The notes below the pieces were generated by a model, which saw nothing but the letters and a program-made list of their open reading frames with translations, was not told the origin of the DNA and did not search any database. The position numbers and the translations under genes were made by a program. Shown in pieces: positions 26,276-35,207 of a DNA stretch of 64,000 nt. The stretch's first letter is position 1; every line of letters starts with the position of its first letter. This DNA comes from Chryseobacterium nakagawai (lineage in GTDB: Bacteria; Bacteroidota; Bacteroidia; Flavobacteriales; Weeksellaceae), in assembly GCF_900637665.1 (NCBI RefSeq), contig NZ_LR134386.1, forward strand, positions 3,464,501 to 3,528,500, written 5' to 3'.

Positions 26276-26566
26276 GCAACAGGTTATATTTACGCTGCTT
26301 TATTATAAAAAATTCACTTTAACAGAATTAAAAAATTCATCTATTCTAAATTTGACGATCTAGTAATGCAATCTATACGACGCTAATATTACGAATCGAA
26401 GACACAGCTATAATTTATAAAACCACGCTTTAATTAAAATTATTTATTCTCATACGGTTGGAAAAATACAGATAATTTCCTACTATCGCTCATATTTTGA
26501 ATGCATAATTATTTTCAAAGTCATAACAAATAACAAATTAATATCATTAAGTCCAGATATTTTTTC
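26276..26566. other. Intergenic region between convergent genes
   Basis: This stretch of about 290 AT-rich bases has no gene or strong hairpin that I can see. Confidence 0.4.
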
Positions 26567-28789
26567 CTAATTTCCTTGAGAAGCCGCATTCAAATAATCA
26601 TCACTGATATCTTTTTCCTTTTTAAAATCTTTTCCAAACTTATAACTGAAACTGATCCCGAAAGAACGGAGTGGTAAATAACGGACAGAAGATGAGCTGT
26701 AATCACCTGTCTCAACAGTTGTCGCCTGTTTGATATACTTGTTGAAAGGATTGGTTGTTGTAATTCCAATACTTGCTTTTTTATTCCAGAACTGTTTTCT
26801 CGCCGCAATACTATAAGTGATCGACTGTGGATTTTTACCCTGAATATTTTTCGCCGCAGAATTAAAATTCCCAAATGCTTCTACGATAAAATCTGTTGGA
26901 AATAAGTAATTCAGATTTAAATTCAGGCGGTAACGCATTCCCATATCAACGTTCCCAAAATAATTACTGACAATATATCGGTGAAAAACCATCATATTAC
27001 CACGAAGATTTAATTTATTATTTAAAAAAGCAACAGAACCTGACAATATTCCACCAGAATTATATTCCTTGCCGATGTTATCTCTTCTGGTTACTGAAAC
27101 ATTTGTATAATCTGTCCCGCTTACCGTATAAATTGGGTAAAAAGTAGTGATTTGTTTCAGATCCTGACTGTTGATCCTTTCTGTAAGGGTGAATGAAAGG
27201 TTAGCGCCGTTTTCAAAATTCTTATTGTAACCTAATTCCATATTATCCCCTATTTCCGGCTTTAGTGCAGGATTTCCTGTTGTGATATTATGAGGATCGC
27301 TGAAATTTAAGAATGGGTTCAATTCAGCATATTCCGGTCTTTCAACTCTTCTTGTATAGGCTAATTTTATCGTTTCGCCACTGTCAAATTTATGAGACAA
27401 AATGAATGACGGCACCAGCAAACTGTATGATGGAATATTGGTATTCTGATAATCTATTTTTACCGTCGTATATTCGTAACGTGCCCCTGCTCTTACATCC
27501 AGCCAGTTATTAAATAATTTTAATGAAGAGGAAACATATGCGGCATAAACTCCCATATCATATTTCAAACGGTAAGACTGGAAAGGATCAAATTCATATT
27601 GTCTTGAAAAAGCATCCAAAACATTCACATCCGTATTTGTTGTAATGTGCTGGAAAATTGCTTTTGTACCCATTTCCAATGTAATTTGGTCATTGATCGG
27701 CTGCACATAATCGACCGACAAATTATGACTGGTATCCGTTCCCGGATTTCTCCCCGAAATACCATCATAAGGAGATAAAGCTGCTGCAAGACTTTGAGTT
27801 TGTAAATAATTACTTTTAGGTGATCCGTAGCTTACAACGAAATCTGCTGTCAATTCCTGTCCTTCTCTTTGGAATATTTTTCGATAGCTCAAATTTCCAT
27901 CAATAGAATTTACCGAAGAACGGTTGTCTGAAGCTCTGTAACCAATGATCGACTGGTCAGTTGAATTAGAAAAATCAGCAATATATTGTTGCTGATTAAT
28001 GAAACCGATGCTTTTGTTGGCAAAATCGTTGTAAGAAATGGAACCGCTTAATGTGTTCGTTTTGTTGATTGTCCAGTCAAAGCCCAATCCTGTACGATAA
28101 CCGTGTCTCTGAAAATCGGTGTAGCCGTCCTGCAATAATCGGGTTTGAGTGGTAGCTGTATGAGAAATCCTGTCTTGTGAAAAAGGTGTTCTGGATTTCA
28201 ACTGTGCATTTCCGCTGAAAAAGGTATTTAAGCTGAAATTATTATTTCTGAAGTTCAGATTTAATGAGCCCGTTTCAAAACGTGTTCCCGCAGACGCAGT
28301 GATCAATCCGTTGATGCCTTTTACTTTGCTTTCGTTCAGAACAATATTGATGATTCCGCCAGTTCCCTGCGCATCGTATTTTGATCCGGGACTAGTTATT
28401 GCTTCAATACTTTTGATCTGACTTGCAGGAATAGAAGCCAGCGCATCGGCAAGACTATTCCCAAATATGCTTGAAGGTTTTCCGTTGATCAGGAATCTGA
28501 CATTCGGATTTCCCTGTAACTCCACAATTCCGTCTGCATCCACCGTTACCTGTGGAACCTTTCTCAAAACATCAATTGCAGCTCCACTTTGTGAGGTTAC
28601 GTCATTGGCAACATTGTAGACTATTTTATCAACTTTATTTTCGACAATAGGTTTTTTTCCATTGATAATAACTTCCTGAATGGTTTTAACCTGATGGTCT
28701 TTTAAAGTGTCAGATGATTTTTTGTCTATAGTTTGAGCACAGACTAACGTTGTCGATATTAAAGCGAAAAGAATTGATAGTTTTTTCAA
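26567..28789 (-). CDS. TonB-receptor-like outer-membrane beta-barrel protein
   Basis: The 740-residue protein has a signal peptide (MKKLSILFALISTTLVCAQ). A plug-like domain follows (IQEVIINGKKPIVENKVDKI, then PNVRFLINGKPSSIF and GTGGIINIVLNES), then a long beta-barrel ending in aromatic-rich strands such as FGISFSYKFGKDF. It matches the Bacteroidota barrel family (OMP_b-brl_3) that lacks the usual carboxypeptidase-like N-terminal domain. The start appears to be a TTG at 28789; there is no in-frame ATG upstream. It carries an upstream copy of the regulon motif shared with the lipid genes. Its ligand is unknown. Confidence 0.88.
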   Translation of the reverse strand: MKKLSILFALISTTLVCAQTIDKKSSDTLKDHQVKTIQEVIINGKKPIVENKVDKIVYNVANDVTSQSGAAIDVLRKVPQVTVDADGIVELQGNPNVRFLINGKPSSIFGNSLADALASIPASQIKSIEAITSPGSKYDAQGTGGIINIVLNESKVKGINGLITASAGTRFETGSLNLNFRNNNFSLNTFFSGNAQLKSRTPFSQDRISHTATTQTRLLQDGYTDFQRHGYRTGLGFDWTINKTNTLSGSISYNDFANKSIGFINQQQYIADFSNSTDQSIIGYRASDNRSSVNSIDGNLSYRKIFQREGQELTADFVVSYGSPKSNYLQTQSLAAALSPYDGISGRNPGTDTSHNLSVDYVQPINDQITLEMGTKAIFQHITTNTDVNVLDAFSRQYEFDPFQSYRLKYDMGVYAAYVSSSLKLFNNWLDVRAGARYEYTTVKIDYQNTNIPSYSLLVPSFILSHKFDSGETIKLAYTRRVERPEYAELNPFLNFSDPHNITTGNPALKPEIGDNMELGYNKNFENGANLSFTLTERINSQDLKQITTFYPIYTVSGTDYTNVSVTRRDNIGKEYNSGGILSGSVAFLNNKLNLRGNMMVFHRYIVSNYFGNVDMGMRYRLNLNLNYLFPTDFIVEAFGNFNSAAKNIQGKNPQSITYSIAARKQFWNKKASIGITTTNPFNKYIKQATTVETGDYSSSSVRYLPLRSFGISFSYKFGKDFKKEKDISDDYLNAASQGN

Positions 28790-28808
28790 AGCGATGTTTA
28801 TGATGAGG

Positions 28809-28843
28809 CAAAAATGAAATTCAATTCTGAAAACATTTTGAAT
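28809..28843 (-). promoter_or_regulatory. Predicted regulator site plus -7-like box, barrel-protein promoter
   Basis: Two half-sites TTCAAAAT and TTCAGAAT spaced 11 bp (28823-28843, minus strand) lie 6 bases upstream of a -7-like box CATTTTTG (28809-28816). The same arrangement precedes five other transcription units in this cluster. Confidence 0.6.
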
Positions 28844-28886
28844 TCGACTAAAAAATCAAAATATTTTATAGATGACCGGATCTTTA

Positions 28887-29324
28887 TTATTTAAACGCAA
28901 GTAAAATAGTTCCGCCGATAATCAACAAAGCCCCGATCGCAGTTTTCAATGTTAATGTTTCTTTAAAAAAGAAGATTGATAAAATAATAGCAATAGCTAC
29001 ACTTAATTTATCTACCGCCGCGACTTGCGAAACTTTGCCTATCTGTAAAGCCTTAAAATAAAACAGCCAGGATAACCCAGTTGCGACACCGGAAAGGACA
29101 AGAAAAATAAGATTGAATTTTGATAATGATCCAATATCGTTAGACTCGCCTTTTATAAAAACAATGCTCCAGACCAATACCAAAATAATTACTGTTCTAA
29201 TTCCAGTTGCTAAATTAGAATTGATATTGGATACTCCCATTTTTGCAAAAATTGCTGTGAATGCAGCAAAAACAGCTGAAAGCAAGGCATAATAGAACCA
29301 CATATTTTTATTTTTTGACATCAA
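28887..29324 (-). CDS. EamA-type half-size membrane transporter
   Basis: The 145-residue inner-membrane protein has about five hydrophobic helices and the EamA-domain features SAVFAAFTAIFAKMGV at the start and GVATGLSWLFYFKALQIGKVSQVAAVDKLSVAIAIILS in the middle, ending GALLIIGGTILLAFK. Single-domain EamA proteins of this length act as dimers. Its start is adjacent to the stop of the PAP2 gene, so it is the last gene of the HD-PAP2-EamA unit. It may export a small metabolite or flip a lipid precursor; that is inference. Confidence 0.85.
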   Translation of the reverse strand: MMSKNKNMWFYYALLSAVFAAFTAIFAKMGVSNINSNLATGIRTVIILVLVWSIVFIKGESNDIGSLSKFNLIFLVLSGVATGLSWLFYFKALQIGKVSQVAAVDKLSVAIAIILSIFFFKETLTLKTAIGALLIIGGTILLAFK

Positions 29325-30119
29325 TTAAAAGGTTTTAACAAAACCAATCCCTACACTTTTATTCTGATAAAAAGGCATTACCATAGTGGCTGAATTTTGA
29401 TTTTTCCCTCCTATCAAATGATTGATTTTAGGATATAACCAATAAGCCAGTTCCGTGGAAAGAATACCGAATCCGGCTCCGCCAACGACATCTCCAACCC
29501 AATGCTTATCATTCAACATTCTGTAAACTCCCGTAAAAACAGCGATTGAATATCCAGAAATTCCGAGCCAGAAATTGGTGTCCTTGTACTCTCGGAACAT
29601 AAACTGTGCAGAGGCAAACGCAATCGCTGTATGACCTGAAGGGAAAGAAAGATTATTGGATTGATCCGGTCTTTCTTCCTTTACCATATGCTTTAATGGA
29701 ACTACAAACGCTGATGTAATCAACATCGAAGTTCCGTAAATGATACTTCTGTCACGGAAATTATGTTTTCCTTCTACCCCAAAAGCATTTAATCCATAGA
29801 CCAAAGCGGCAGGTGCGAATTGGGTGTAATTATCCAGTCTGATGTGATCCGGTTTGTGTTCATTGATCTCATCTCTAGTAGAGAAATTCAATTGTTTAAT
29901 CCCTTTTACTGACAAACTTGCAACGCCGTAGCCTATTAAGGCCGCAGGAACAATCAATCTTTTATAATTAAGATGATCTGTTTCTGTATTCAGTTCAACG
30001 ATGCTATCTTGCTTTGTTTCCTGAACCTGAATGGTATCATTACTTTGGGCAGAAATTTTTCCAAATGTTGAAAATAATATGAAAATGCTAAAAACTGTTT
30101 TTTGAGTGAATTTTGACAT
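29325..30119 (-). CDS. PAP2-family phosphatase, exported
   Basis: The 264-residue protein has a signal peptide (ending near KISAQ) and the three PAP2 motifs: KHMVKEERPDQ, LSFPSGHTAIAFAS and RMLNDKHWVGDVVGG, with the catalytic histidines in the last two. It would dephosphorylate a lipid phosphate such as phosphatidic acid, undecaprenyl diphosphate or a lipid A phosphate on the periplasmic side. It follows the HD-domain gene by 27 bases and abuts the EamA gene. A second PAP2 gene lies 2 kb upstream in the same cluster. Confidence 0.9.
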   Translation of the reverse strand: MSKFTQKTVFSIFILFSTFGKISAQSNDTIQVQETKQDSIVELNTETDHLNYKRLIVPAALIGYGVASLSVKGIKQLNFSTRDEINEHKPDHIRLDNYTQFAPAALVYGLNAFGVEGKHNFRDRSIIYGTSMLITSAFVVPLKHMVKEERPDQSNNLSFPSGHTAIAFASAQFMFREYKDTNFWLGISGYSIAVFTGVYRMLNDKHWVGDVVGGAGFGILSTELAYWLYPKINHLIGGKNQNSATMVMPFYQNKSVGIGFVKTF

Positions 30120-30146
30120 CTTATGTTTATTAATTTGATTTAAAAT

Positions 30147-30728
30147 TTATTTAGGACAATGCATCTGAATGTTGGTCTCTTTAAACTTCGAAAGAACTTC
30201 TTGACCAAAATCTGTGTAATAGGTATGTTCTGAGAGAAACCAACAGTTCTTTTTGAGCCATTCCTCGTCAGTGTAGATCAGTTTTAGAAATATTTCAAAT
30301 TCCCTTCTCAATGCCTTTTCATACTTTGGATAATTCGCTCTTGTCAAATGATACAGATCAGCATCACATAACACTTTTTCGATTAGTGAAGAAGGTTTGG
30401 GCGGATATTTTGTGGATTCAATGCAGTTTAAAACTGAACTGATAAAACCGTTCTCGCATCCATAGTTTTCTAAAAAATCCTTGGCTATTTTCTTACTTTC
30501 GTTTTCGTGACCGAGATATGTGTTTGCATACCCACAATCGTGGAACCAGGCAGCAACTTCTAAAGCAAGAGTTTCATTGTCAGAAAGATCGCATTGAGAG
30601 CCAATTTCTCTCGCCGCAGCAACAACTTCATAGGTATGGTTGATGTTATGAAAAACAAGCTCATTCGAAAGATTTTCTGAAAGAAACAATATCACATAAT
30701 CACGTACAGCTTCTACTAAACTATTCAT
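30147..30728 (-). CDS. HD-domain phosphohydrolase-like protein
   Basis: The 193-residue cytoplasmic protein has the HD metal-binding set: H in LVFHNINHTYEVV, HD in AAWFHDCGYA, and a later D in VLCDADLYHL. Such proteins hydrolyse phosphate esters, often of nucleotides or nucleotide second messengers. The substrate cannot be inferred. It is the first gene of an HD-PAP2-EamA unit and is preceded by a copy of the regulon motif that overlaps the end of the upstream TauE/SafE gene. Confidence 0.88.
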   Translation of the reverse strand: MNSLVEAVRDYVILFLSENLSNELVFHNINHTYEVVAAAREIGSQCDLSDNETLALEVAAWFHDCGYANTYLGHENESKKIAKDFLENYGCENGFISSVLNCIESTKYPPKPSSLIEKVLCDADLYHLTRANYPKYEKALRREFEIFLKLIYTDEEWLKKNCWFLSEHTYYTDFGQEVLSKFKETNIQMHCPK

Positions 30729-30773
30729 TAGCGGTTTTCATTATATATTTACAAAAGATGTTTTGTTGATTGG

Positions 30774-30809
30774 CAAAAGATGAGTTCTGATTTTGTAGAA
30801 ATTTTGAAT
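30774..30809 (-). promoter_or_regulatory. Predicted regulator site plus -7-like box, HD-gene promoter
   Basis: Half-sites TTCAAAAT and TACAAAAT spaced 11 bp lie at 30789-30809 on the minus strand, 7 bases upstream of a box ATCTTTTG (30774-30781). The site overlaps the last codon of the preceding gene. Confidence 0.6.
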
Positions 30810-31846
30810 CATTTCATCTCTAGCTTTGTCACTAGATTATTTCTGAAACAATAGAATTCGTAACTCGGCTCTTTTCTAAAAACAAAAACCTTCTCAATAT
30901 GAATCGTGTCAAACTTGTTTTTAAGCTGGTTGTATTTTTCCATAAGTCGATCCGGTAACTCTTCGGGAAGAATAGGCCTTTCTATTTCTAAACCTTCGTC
31001 ATAAGTATATTCCAAAACCAAGTCAGTATTCCTCCAGGAAATGATAGATTCTTTTTGGTTATTTTTTTGAACAGCCGCAAAAGTAATTTTGTCTTGTTTG
31101 ATAATTCTATTGGAGGTCCCAGCAAATAATGTCACTCCCGCAATAACCATTGCACTGTAACCAATTTTTCTGAAAATGTTTTCGCTTAAATACGGAAGGA
31201 TATATTTTACGGTATATGAAGAAATTATTGTAGCTACAGCAATCGTCAAACCCAACCACAACGCCGTATTTGAATATAATCCCAGTTCTATATAAATTAT
31301 CAACTTGATTAGATGCATAAAGATTTCATTGGCCGCTCTCGTTGCAACTATTTCTTCTTTTTTGAGTCCAAATTTTAAATAAAACCGATTAAACAAAAGT
31401 CCGATTGCACCAGTCATTCCGGATACAAAACCTGCCAGAAAGCCAACAATTGCCAAAACATATTCCGGATATGGCTTTTCCTCTTTCTCAGCAGTATTTT
31501 TAGATTTGAACAATTGAGGTAAATTGGCGATAAGAAACATAGCAACAATGAGCTGTAAATAATTGGGATTTATATATTTAATGAGATAAGCTCCGATTAA
31601 AACCGCAGGGATTGAAAATGGAACAAACCAGAAAAATATCTTCCAGTTGATGTGCTTTTTGAACACCGCAATTCTTGATGCAGAACTTGTAAAAGTCCCA
31701 ATTGTTAATGAAAAAGGTACGACAGAGGTGGGAAGCAACAGGTTTAGAATCGGAACTAATATGAGACTTGCTCCGCCACCACATATAGCGCTCAGCCAAA
31801 AAGCGAGAATAGTTCCCGAAAATAAAAGGACAATTTTTAAAATCAT
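30809..31846 (-). CDS. TauE/SafE-family permease with C-terminal extension
   Basis: The 345-residue inner-membrane protein has the two glycine-rich repeats of the TauE/SafE family (LSAICGGGASLILVPIL near residue 20 and GFLAGFVSGMTGAIGLLFNRF near 140) in about eight helices. The family moves sulfite, sulfoacetate and other organic anions. The last 75 residues form a charged soluble tail not usual for the family (RPILPEELPDRLMEKYN). It has its own regulon-type promoter. Its role in a lipid-modifying cluster is unclear. Confidence 0.85.
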   Translation of the reverse strand: MILKIVLLFSGTILAFWLSAICGGGASLILVPILNLLLPTSVVPFSLTIGTFTSSASRIAVFKKHINWKIFFWFVPFSIPAVLIGAYLIKYINPNYLQLIVAMFLIANLPQLFKSKNTAEKEEKPYPEYVLAIVGFLAGFVSGMTGAIGLLFNRFYLKFGLKKEEIVATRAANEIFMHLIKLIIYIELGLYSNTALWLGLTIAVATIISSYTVKYILPYLSENIFRKIGYSAMVIAGVTLFAGTSNRIIKQDKITFAAVQKNNQKESIISWRNTDLVLEYTYDEGLEIERPILPEELPDRLMEKYNQLKNKFDTIHIEKVFVFRKEPSYEFYCFRNNLVTKLEMK

Positions 31847-31886
31847 ATTTCTAAATAAAAGATTACACTACGTCGTATTTTAAGTA

Positions 31887-31921
31887 CAAAAATGCAATCT
31901 GATTTAGAATAAATTTTGAAT
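31887..31921 (-). promoter_or_regulatory. Predicted regulator site plus -7-like box, TauE/SafE promoter
   Basis: Half-sites TTCAAAAT and TTCTAAAT spaced 11 bp lie at 31901-31921 on the minus strand, 6 bases upstream of a box CATTTTTG (31887-31894). Confidence 0.6.
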
Positions 31922-31926
31922 TTTAG

Positions 31927-32592
31927 TTACGCTTTTGGAATGTTTTTGTCATTTTTGACGTAGAAATATCCAATAATCAAGACGCAAAAAACGCCTAGTA
32001 TAAATCCACCCAAAACATCTGTAAACCAATGCGCGCCGAGATAAACCCGAGAAACCGCTCCCAAGAAAATCATCGAAAGACAAATGATAATCAGAAATAA
32101 TTTGACCTTATACTTAATCTTTTTTAAATGAAGAATGATCAATATCAATGCACCGAAAAAAACTGTGTAAAACAAAACGTGACCGCTAGGGAAGCTCTGA
32201 TATTTTGTTTCTTCCAAAAGGACAACCAGATCTTTGGAAGGACGTGGTCTGTTGATCAGCATTTTTAGTCCTAACCCTAAAATTCCGGAAAAAAGTGTAG
32301 AAACCATCAAAACAGCTTCTTTTTTTAATCTTAAAATAAAAAAGATAAGTGAAGTTATACCGACCATTACAACCGAAACTGATGTTCTGCCAAACCAGCT
32401 CAGCCAAATCATCAGTGTATTAAGGTTAGGAGTTTGTTTTTCCTGTATTTCTTCTGAAATATGGATGTCCAAATATTCCAATGGCAGAAAGAAAACAATA
32501 CAGCTTAATATTACAAATGCAATCAAAAGCGAACCAGCCGTGGCTCGAAATAAAAGCCTTTTGTTGTTTTGCAGAAAAGTTATCAATCTCAT
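31927..32592 (-). CDS. PAP2-family membrane phosphatase
   Basis: The 221-residue inner-membrane protein has about six helices and the PAP2 motifs KMLINRPRPSKD, QSFPSGHVLFYT and VSRVYLGAHWFTDVLGG. It resembles undecaprenyl-diphosphate or phosphatidate phosphatases. The start is set at the ATG at 32592 (MRLITFLQNNKRLLF). A GTG at 32613 would extend the frame by seven codons, but it coincides with the predicted -7 box and so should be upstream of the transcript start. It sits directly downstream of the LtaS-like gene and has its own regulon-type promoter. Confidence 0.88.
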   Translation of the reverse strand: MRLITFLQNNKRLLFRATAGSLLIAFVILSCIVFFLPLEYLDIHISEEIQEKQTPNLNTLMIWLSWFGRTSVSVVMVGITSLIFFILRLKKEAVLMVSTLFSGILGLGLKMLINRPRPSKDLVVLLEETKYQSFPSGHVLFYTVFFGALILIILHLKKIKYKVKLFLIIICLSMIFLGAVSRVYLGAHWFTDVLGGFILGVFCVLIIGYFYVKNDKNIPKA

Positions 32593-32612
32593 AATTCTGG
32601 AATTATCTGACA

Positions 32613-32647
32613 CAAATTAATATCCTAATTCTGAATTAATTTTGAAT
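32613..32647 (-). promoter_or_regulatory. Predicted regulator site plus -7-like box, PAP2 promoter
   Basis: Half-sites TTCAAAAT and TTCAGAAT spaced 11 bp lie at 32627-32647 on the minus strand, 6 bases upstream of a box TTAATTTG (32613-32620). Confidence 0.6.
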
Positions 32648-32752
32648 CTCAGGTTTTAAAAATTGATTAAAATCCAAATATTGTACCCTATTAAAAATCA
32701 AAAGATCGATGATATCACCAATCTTTTGGAAGGTTTTACATCTCAGAATATT

Positions 32753-34714
32753 CTATTTTACTTTCATCTTTCCATTTTTGAATCTTACACTTGCTGTCTG
32801 ATAATAAGAAATGGTTTGAGAGGCCAATTCCTGATTTTCTGCTTTTATTTCTGATAAAGTCTGTTTTTCATTTCCTGAAACCCCAAACTGTTTTAACCTT
32901 TTTCTATCGTCAATCTGTGTGAAAATATTTCCTTTCAGCATTCCCAATGTTCTGTAATTGCCTATAAAAGCTCTTTCATCTCCAACTTTTGTTTGATTGA
33001 TGTCTTTTCCATACAAACTTGTGTTGTAATTCCAATCGAGATATCCGAATAAAGTCGGCATCAAATCGATCTGTGAAGTTAAACGATCAATTCTTGTTGG
33101 TTGTTGCTGTGGAAGATTATAAATAATTGCAGGAATGTGATGTCTGTCGATATTGATCTCCCACTTCCCGGCACTGCTTGCACAATGGTCTGCAACTATA
33201 ACGAATACGGTATTTTTAAACCAGGGTTTTGTCTTCGCATCCGCAATGAACTTTCCTAAAGCATAATCTGTATATTTCACGGCAGCATTTCTATCACCTT
33301 GCGGAAGGTCGATCTTTCCTGCTGGGAAAGTGTAAGGTTTGTGGTTGGAAGTGGTCATTACAAACTGAAAAAACGGTTTGTTTGCTTTAGCGCTTTTATC
33401 AGCGTATTTGATAGATTGATTATAAAGATCTTCATCACAGATTCCCCAGGCATTTTCAAATTTCACTTCGTTATCAGGAATTGCAAATCTTTGTGTTTTA
33501 ATCTCGTCCGCTAAAGGATTACCTCTGTTTCTGTCAACAATATCAAATCCCTGTCCACCAAAAAAGGTATTCATATTATCAAAATAACCATCGCCCCCAT
33601 AAATAAAATAGGGCTGATAATCTTTTGATTTTACAATTGTAGAAATGGAAAATAAATTCTGATTATTAGGTCTTCTTACGATGCTATTTCCCGGTGTTGG
33701 CGGAACAGATAATGTTAAAGCTTCCATCCCGCGAACGGTTCTTGTTCCTGTTGCATACAGGTTTGTAAAGAAAATACTTTCATTCGACAACTTTTCATAG
33801 TTGGGCGTAAGATGATCTTTATTGCCAAATTCTGTCAGAAAATCTGCGCTGAAACTTTCTATGGCAATAAGGATGATATTAGGTTTTTGTTCATTATTTC
33901 CTGTGGTAAGCCTTGATATATCATCATATTTTGCGGTTGTATATTTTTGATTTTCCTGTAAAAGATTCTTCTTAACTATTGAATAAGCTTCTTTTTCCGG
34001 AAGTTTCGGGTAGAAGGTTTCATAATCAAGCTCGTTTGATTTGAAGGCAGTTACAAAAGAAAAAGCACCGTTTTTCCCCAATTCATTTACCACCAAATTA
34101 TTACTGAAATCCGCCTGCTTGTTTTTCATCACCAAGCCTAAAATAATGGCAATTGCCAAAACCGGAAGTGAATAAAATAAACGATTACTGATAGAATTCT
34201 TATCAGAAAAAGTCTTTTTGAAGATATTCAGTTTTTTAAATAAAACAAATGTAAGGACGATCAATCCTACCAAAACAACTCCAATCACAGGTAAAGGATA
34301 AGACTGATTGATATTTTCGACAACTTCATAAGTGTAAATAAGATAATCTACAGCAATGAAATTGAACCTCACGCCAAACTCATCCCAAAAAGGTATTTCT
34401 GCCAAAAGGCTAAAATAAATAATATTGAAAATCAAGCTAAGATAAAAATAGGTGAAGATTTTATCGAACAAAGATCCAATCCATCTTTTCGTAAAGATCA
34501 AAAGATAAAAGGCGTAAAATGCCAAAAATAAGGAACCCATCGTCAGGTCAAAAACGAACCCTGTGAAAAAAGCCCGCAAAATATGTAGGAAATTAAGCTC
34601 AAGATCTTTTAAAGACCAGATCAGTAGTATTATCCTAATTACAAATGCTAAAAAAACATATAAACTCAGAACGCCAAACAGTGTTGAAAATCTGCCATTG
34701 AATAACTTTTTCAT
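32753..34714 (-). CDS. LtaS-like sulfatase-family phosphoglycerol/phosphoethanolamine transferase
   Basis: The 653-residue protein has about five N-terminal membrane helices (to about residue 210) and a periplasmic alkaline-phosphatase-type domain. The metal-binding start is NIILIAIESFSADFL; the nucleophile threonine lies in NLYATGTRTVRGMEALTLS. FIYGGDGYFDNMNTFFGGQGF and FVIVADHCAS complete the family set. In Firmicutes this family builds lipoteichoic acid; Gram-negative members transfer phosphoglycerol or phosphoethanolamine to surface glycans or lipid A. Its start overlaps the stop of dgkA by four bases, so the two are cotranscribed. This fits recycling of the diacylglycerol product. Confidence 0.9.
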   Translation of the reverse strand: MKKLFNGRFSTLFGVLSLYVFLAFVIRIILLIWSLKDLELNFLHILRAFFTGFVFDLTMGSLFLAFYAFYLLIFTKRWIGSLFDKIFTYFYLSLIFNIIYFSLLAEIPFWDEFGVRFNFIAVDYLIYTYEVVENINQSYPLPVIGVVLVGLIVLTFVLFKKLNIFKKTFSDKNSISNRLFYSLPVLAIAIILGLVMKNKQADFSNNLVVNELGKNGAFSFVTAFKSNELDYETFYPKLPEKEAYSIVKKNLLQENQKYTTAKYDDISRLTTGNNEQKPNIILIAIESFSADFLTEFGNKDHLTPNYEKLSNESIFFTNLYATGTRTVRGMEALTLSVPPTPGNSIVRRPNNQNLFSISTIVKSKDYQPYFIYGGDGYFDNMNTFFGGQGFDIVDRNRGNPLADEIKTQRFAIPDNEVKFENAWGICDEDLYNQSIKYADKSAKANKPFFQFVMTTSNHKPYTFPAGKIDLPQGDRNAAVKYTDYALGKFIADAKTKPWFKNTVFVIVADHCASSAGKWEINIDRHHIPAIIYNLPQQQPTRIDRLTSQIDLMPTLFGYLDWNYNTSLYGKDINQTKVGDERAFIGNYRTLGMLKGNIFTQIDDRKRLKQFGVSGNEKQTLSEIKAENQELASQTISYYQTASVRFKNGKMKVK

Positions 34715-35079
34715 AAGTAAGGATAATAGATAAGAGTGAGTAATATTAAAACTGAGATCACAGCAAATGTCATCGCTCCGGAAGCAATGTCTTTTATAAA
34801 ACCAATTTTTTTATGGTATTCAGGATGAACGAAATCGCAGAGTTTTTCCACTGCAGTATTAAGGCTTTCTGCCGTGAGAATAAGTCCAAAGCCAAATATC
34901 TGAAACATCCACTCAACTTTTGTGATTTTAAAATAGAAGCCTAAAGCGACGAAAATAACCCCGATGAAAGACTGTGTCATTATCGAATGTTCTGTTTTCA
35001 GCAACAGAAATGCGCCGTTAAATGTGTATTTAAGGCTTTTTGCTCTTCCTTTCAAAAAACTGTCATTAATATTTTTCAT
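34711..35079 (-). CDS. dgkA: Diacylglycerol kinase, DgkA type
   Basis: The 122-residue integral membrane protein has the small-DAG-kinase features: an N-terminal basic helix, three transmembrane segments, and the active-site signature AESLNTAVEKLCDFVHPEYHK with the following KDIASGAM. It phosphorylates diacylglycerol, or in some species undecaprenol, at the inner face of the membrane. Placed before the LtaS-like gene with overlapping stop and start codons, it most likely recovers diacylglycerol released when phosphatidylglycerol or phosphatidylethanolamine donates its head group. It has a regulon-type promoter 93 bases upstream. Confidence 0.92.
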   Translation of the reverse strand: MKNINDSFLKGRAKSLKYTFNGAFLLLKTEHSIMTQSFIGVIFVALGFYFKITKVEWMFQIFGFGLILTAESLNTAVEKLCDFVHPEYHKKIGFIKDIASGAMTFAVISVLILLTLIYYPYL

Positions 35080-35171
35080 ATCAATGATTTGAATTTAAAA
35101 GGCTTATTCTATGGAATTTAGCTTTTAGGCTATAGAAATAAAAGGACGATTGCATAAATTGAATTATGCAG

Positions 35172-35206
35172 CAAAACTAAAATTGAATTTTGAAGAAATT
35201 TTGAAT
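35172..35206 (-). promoter_or_regulatory. Predicted regulator site plus -7 box, dgkA promoter
   Basis: This is the best copy of the motif: two perfect TTCAAAAT half-sites spaced 11 bp (35186-35206, minus strand), 6 bases upstream of TAGTTTTG (35172-35179), a full match to TAnnTTTG. It lies between the kinase stop codon and dgkA. Confidence 0.7.
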
Positions 35207-35207
35207 T

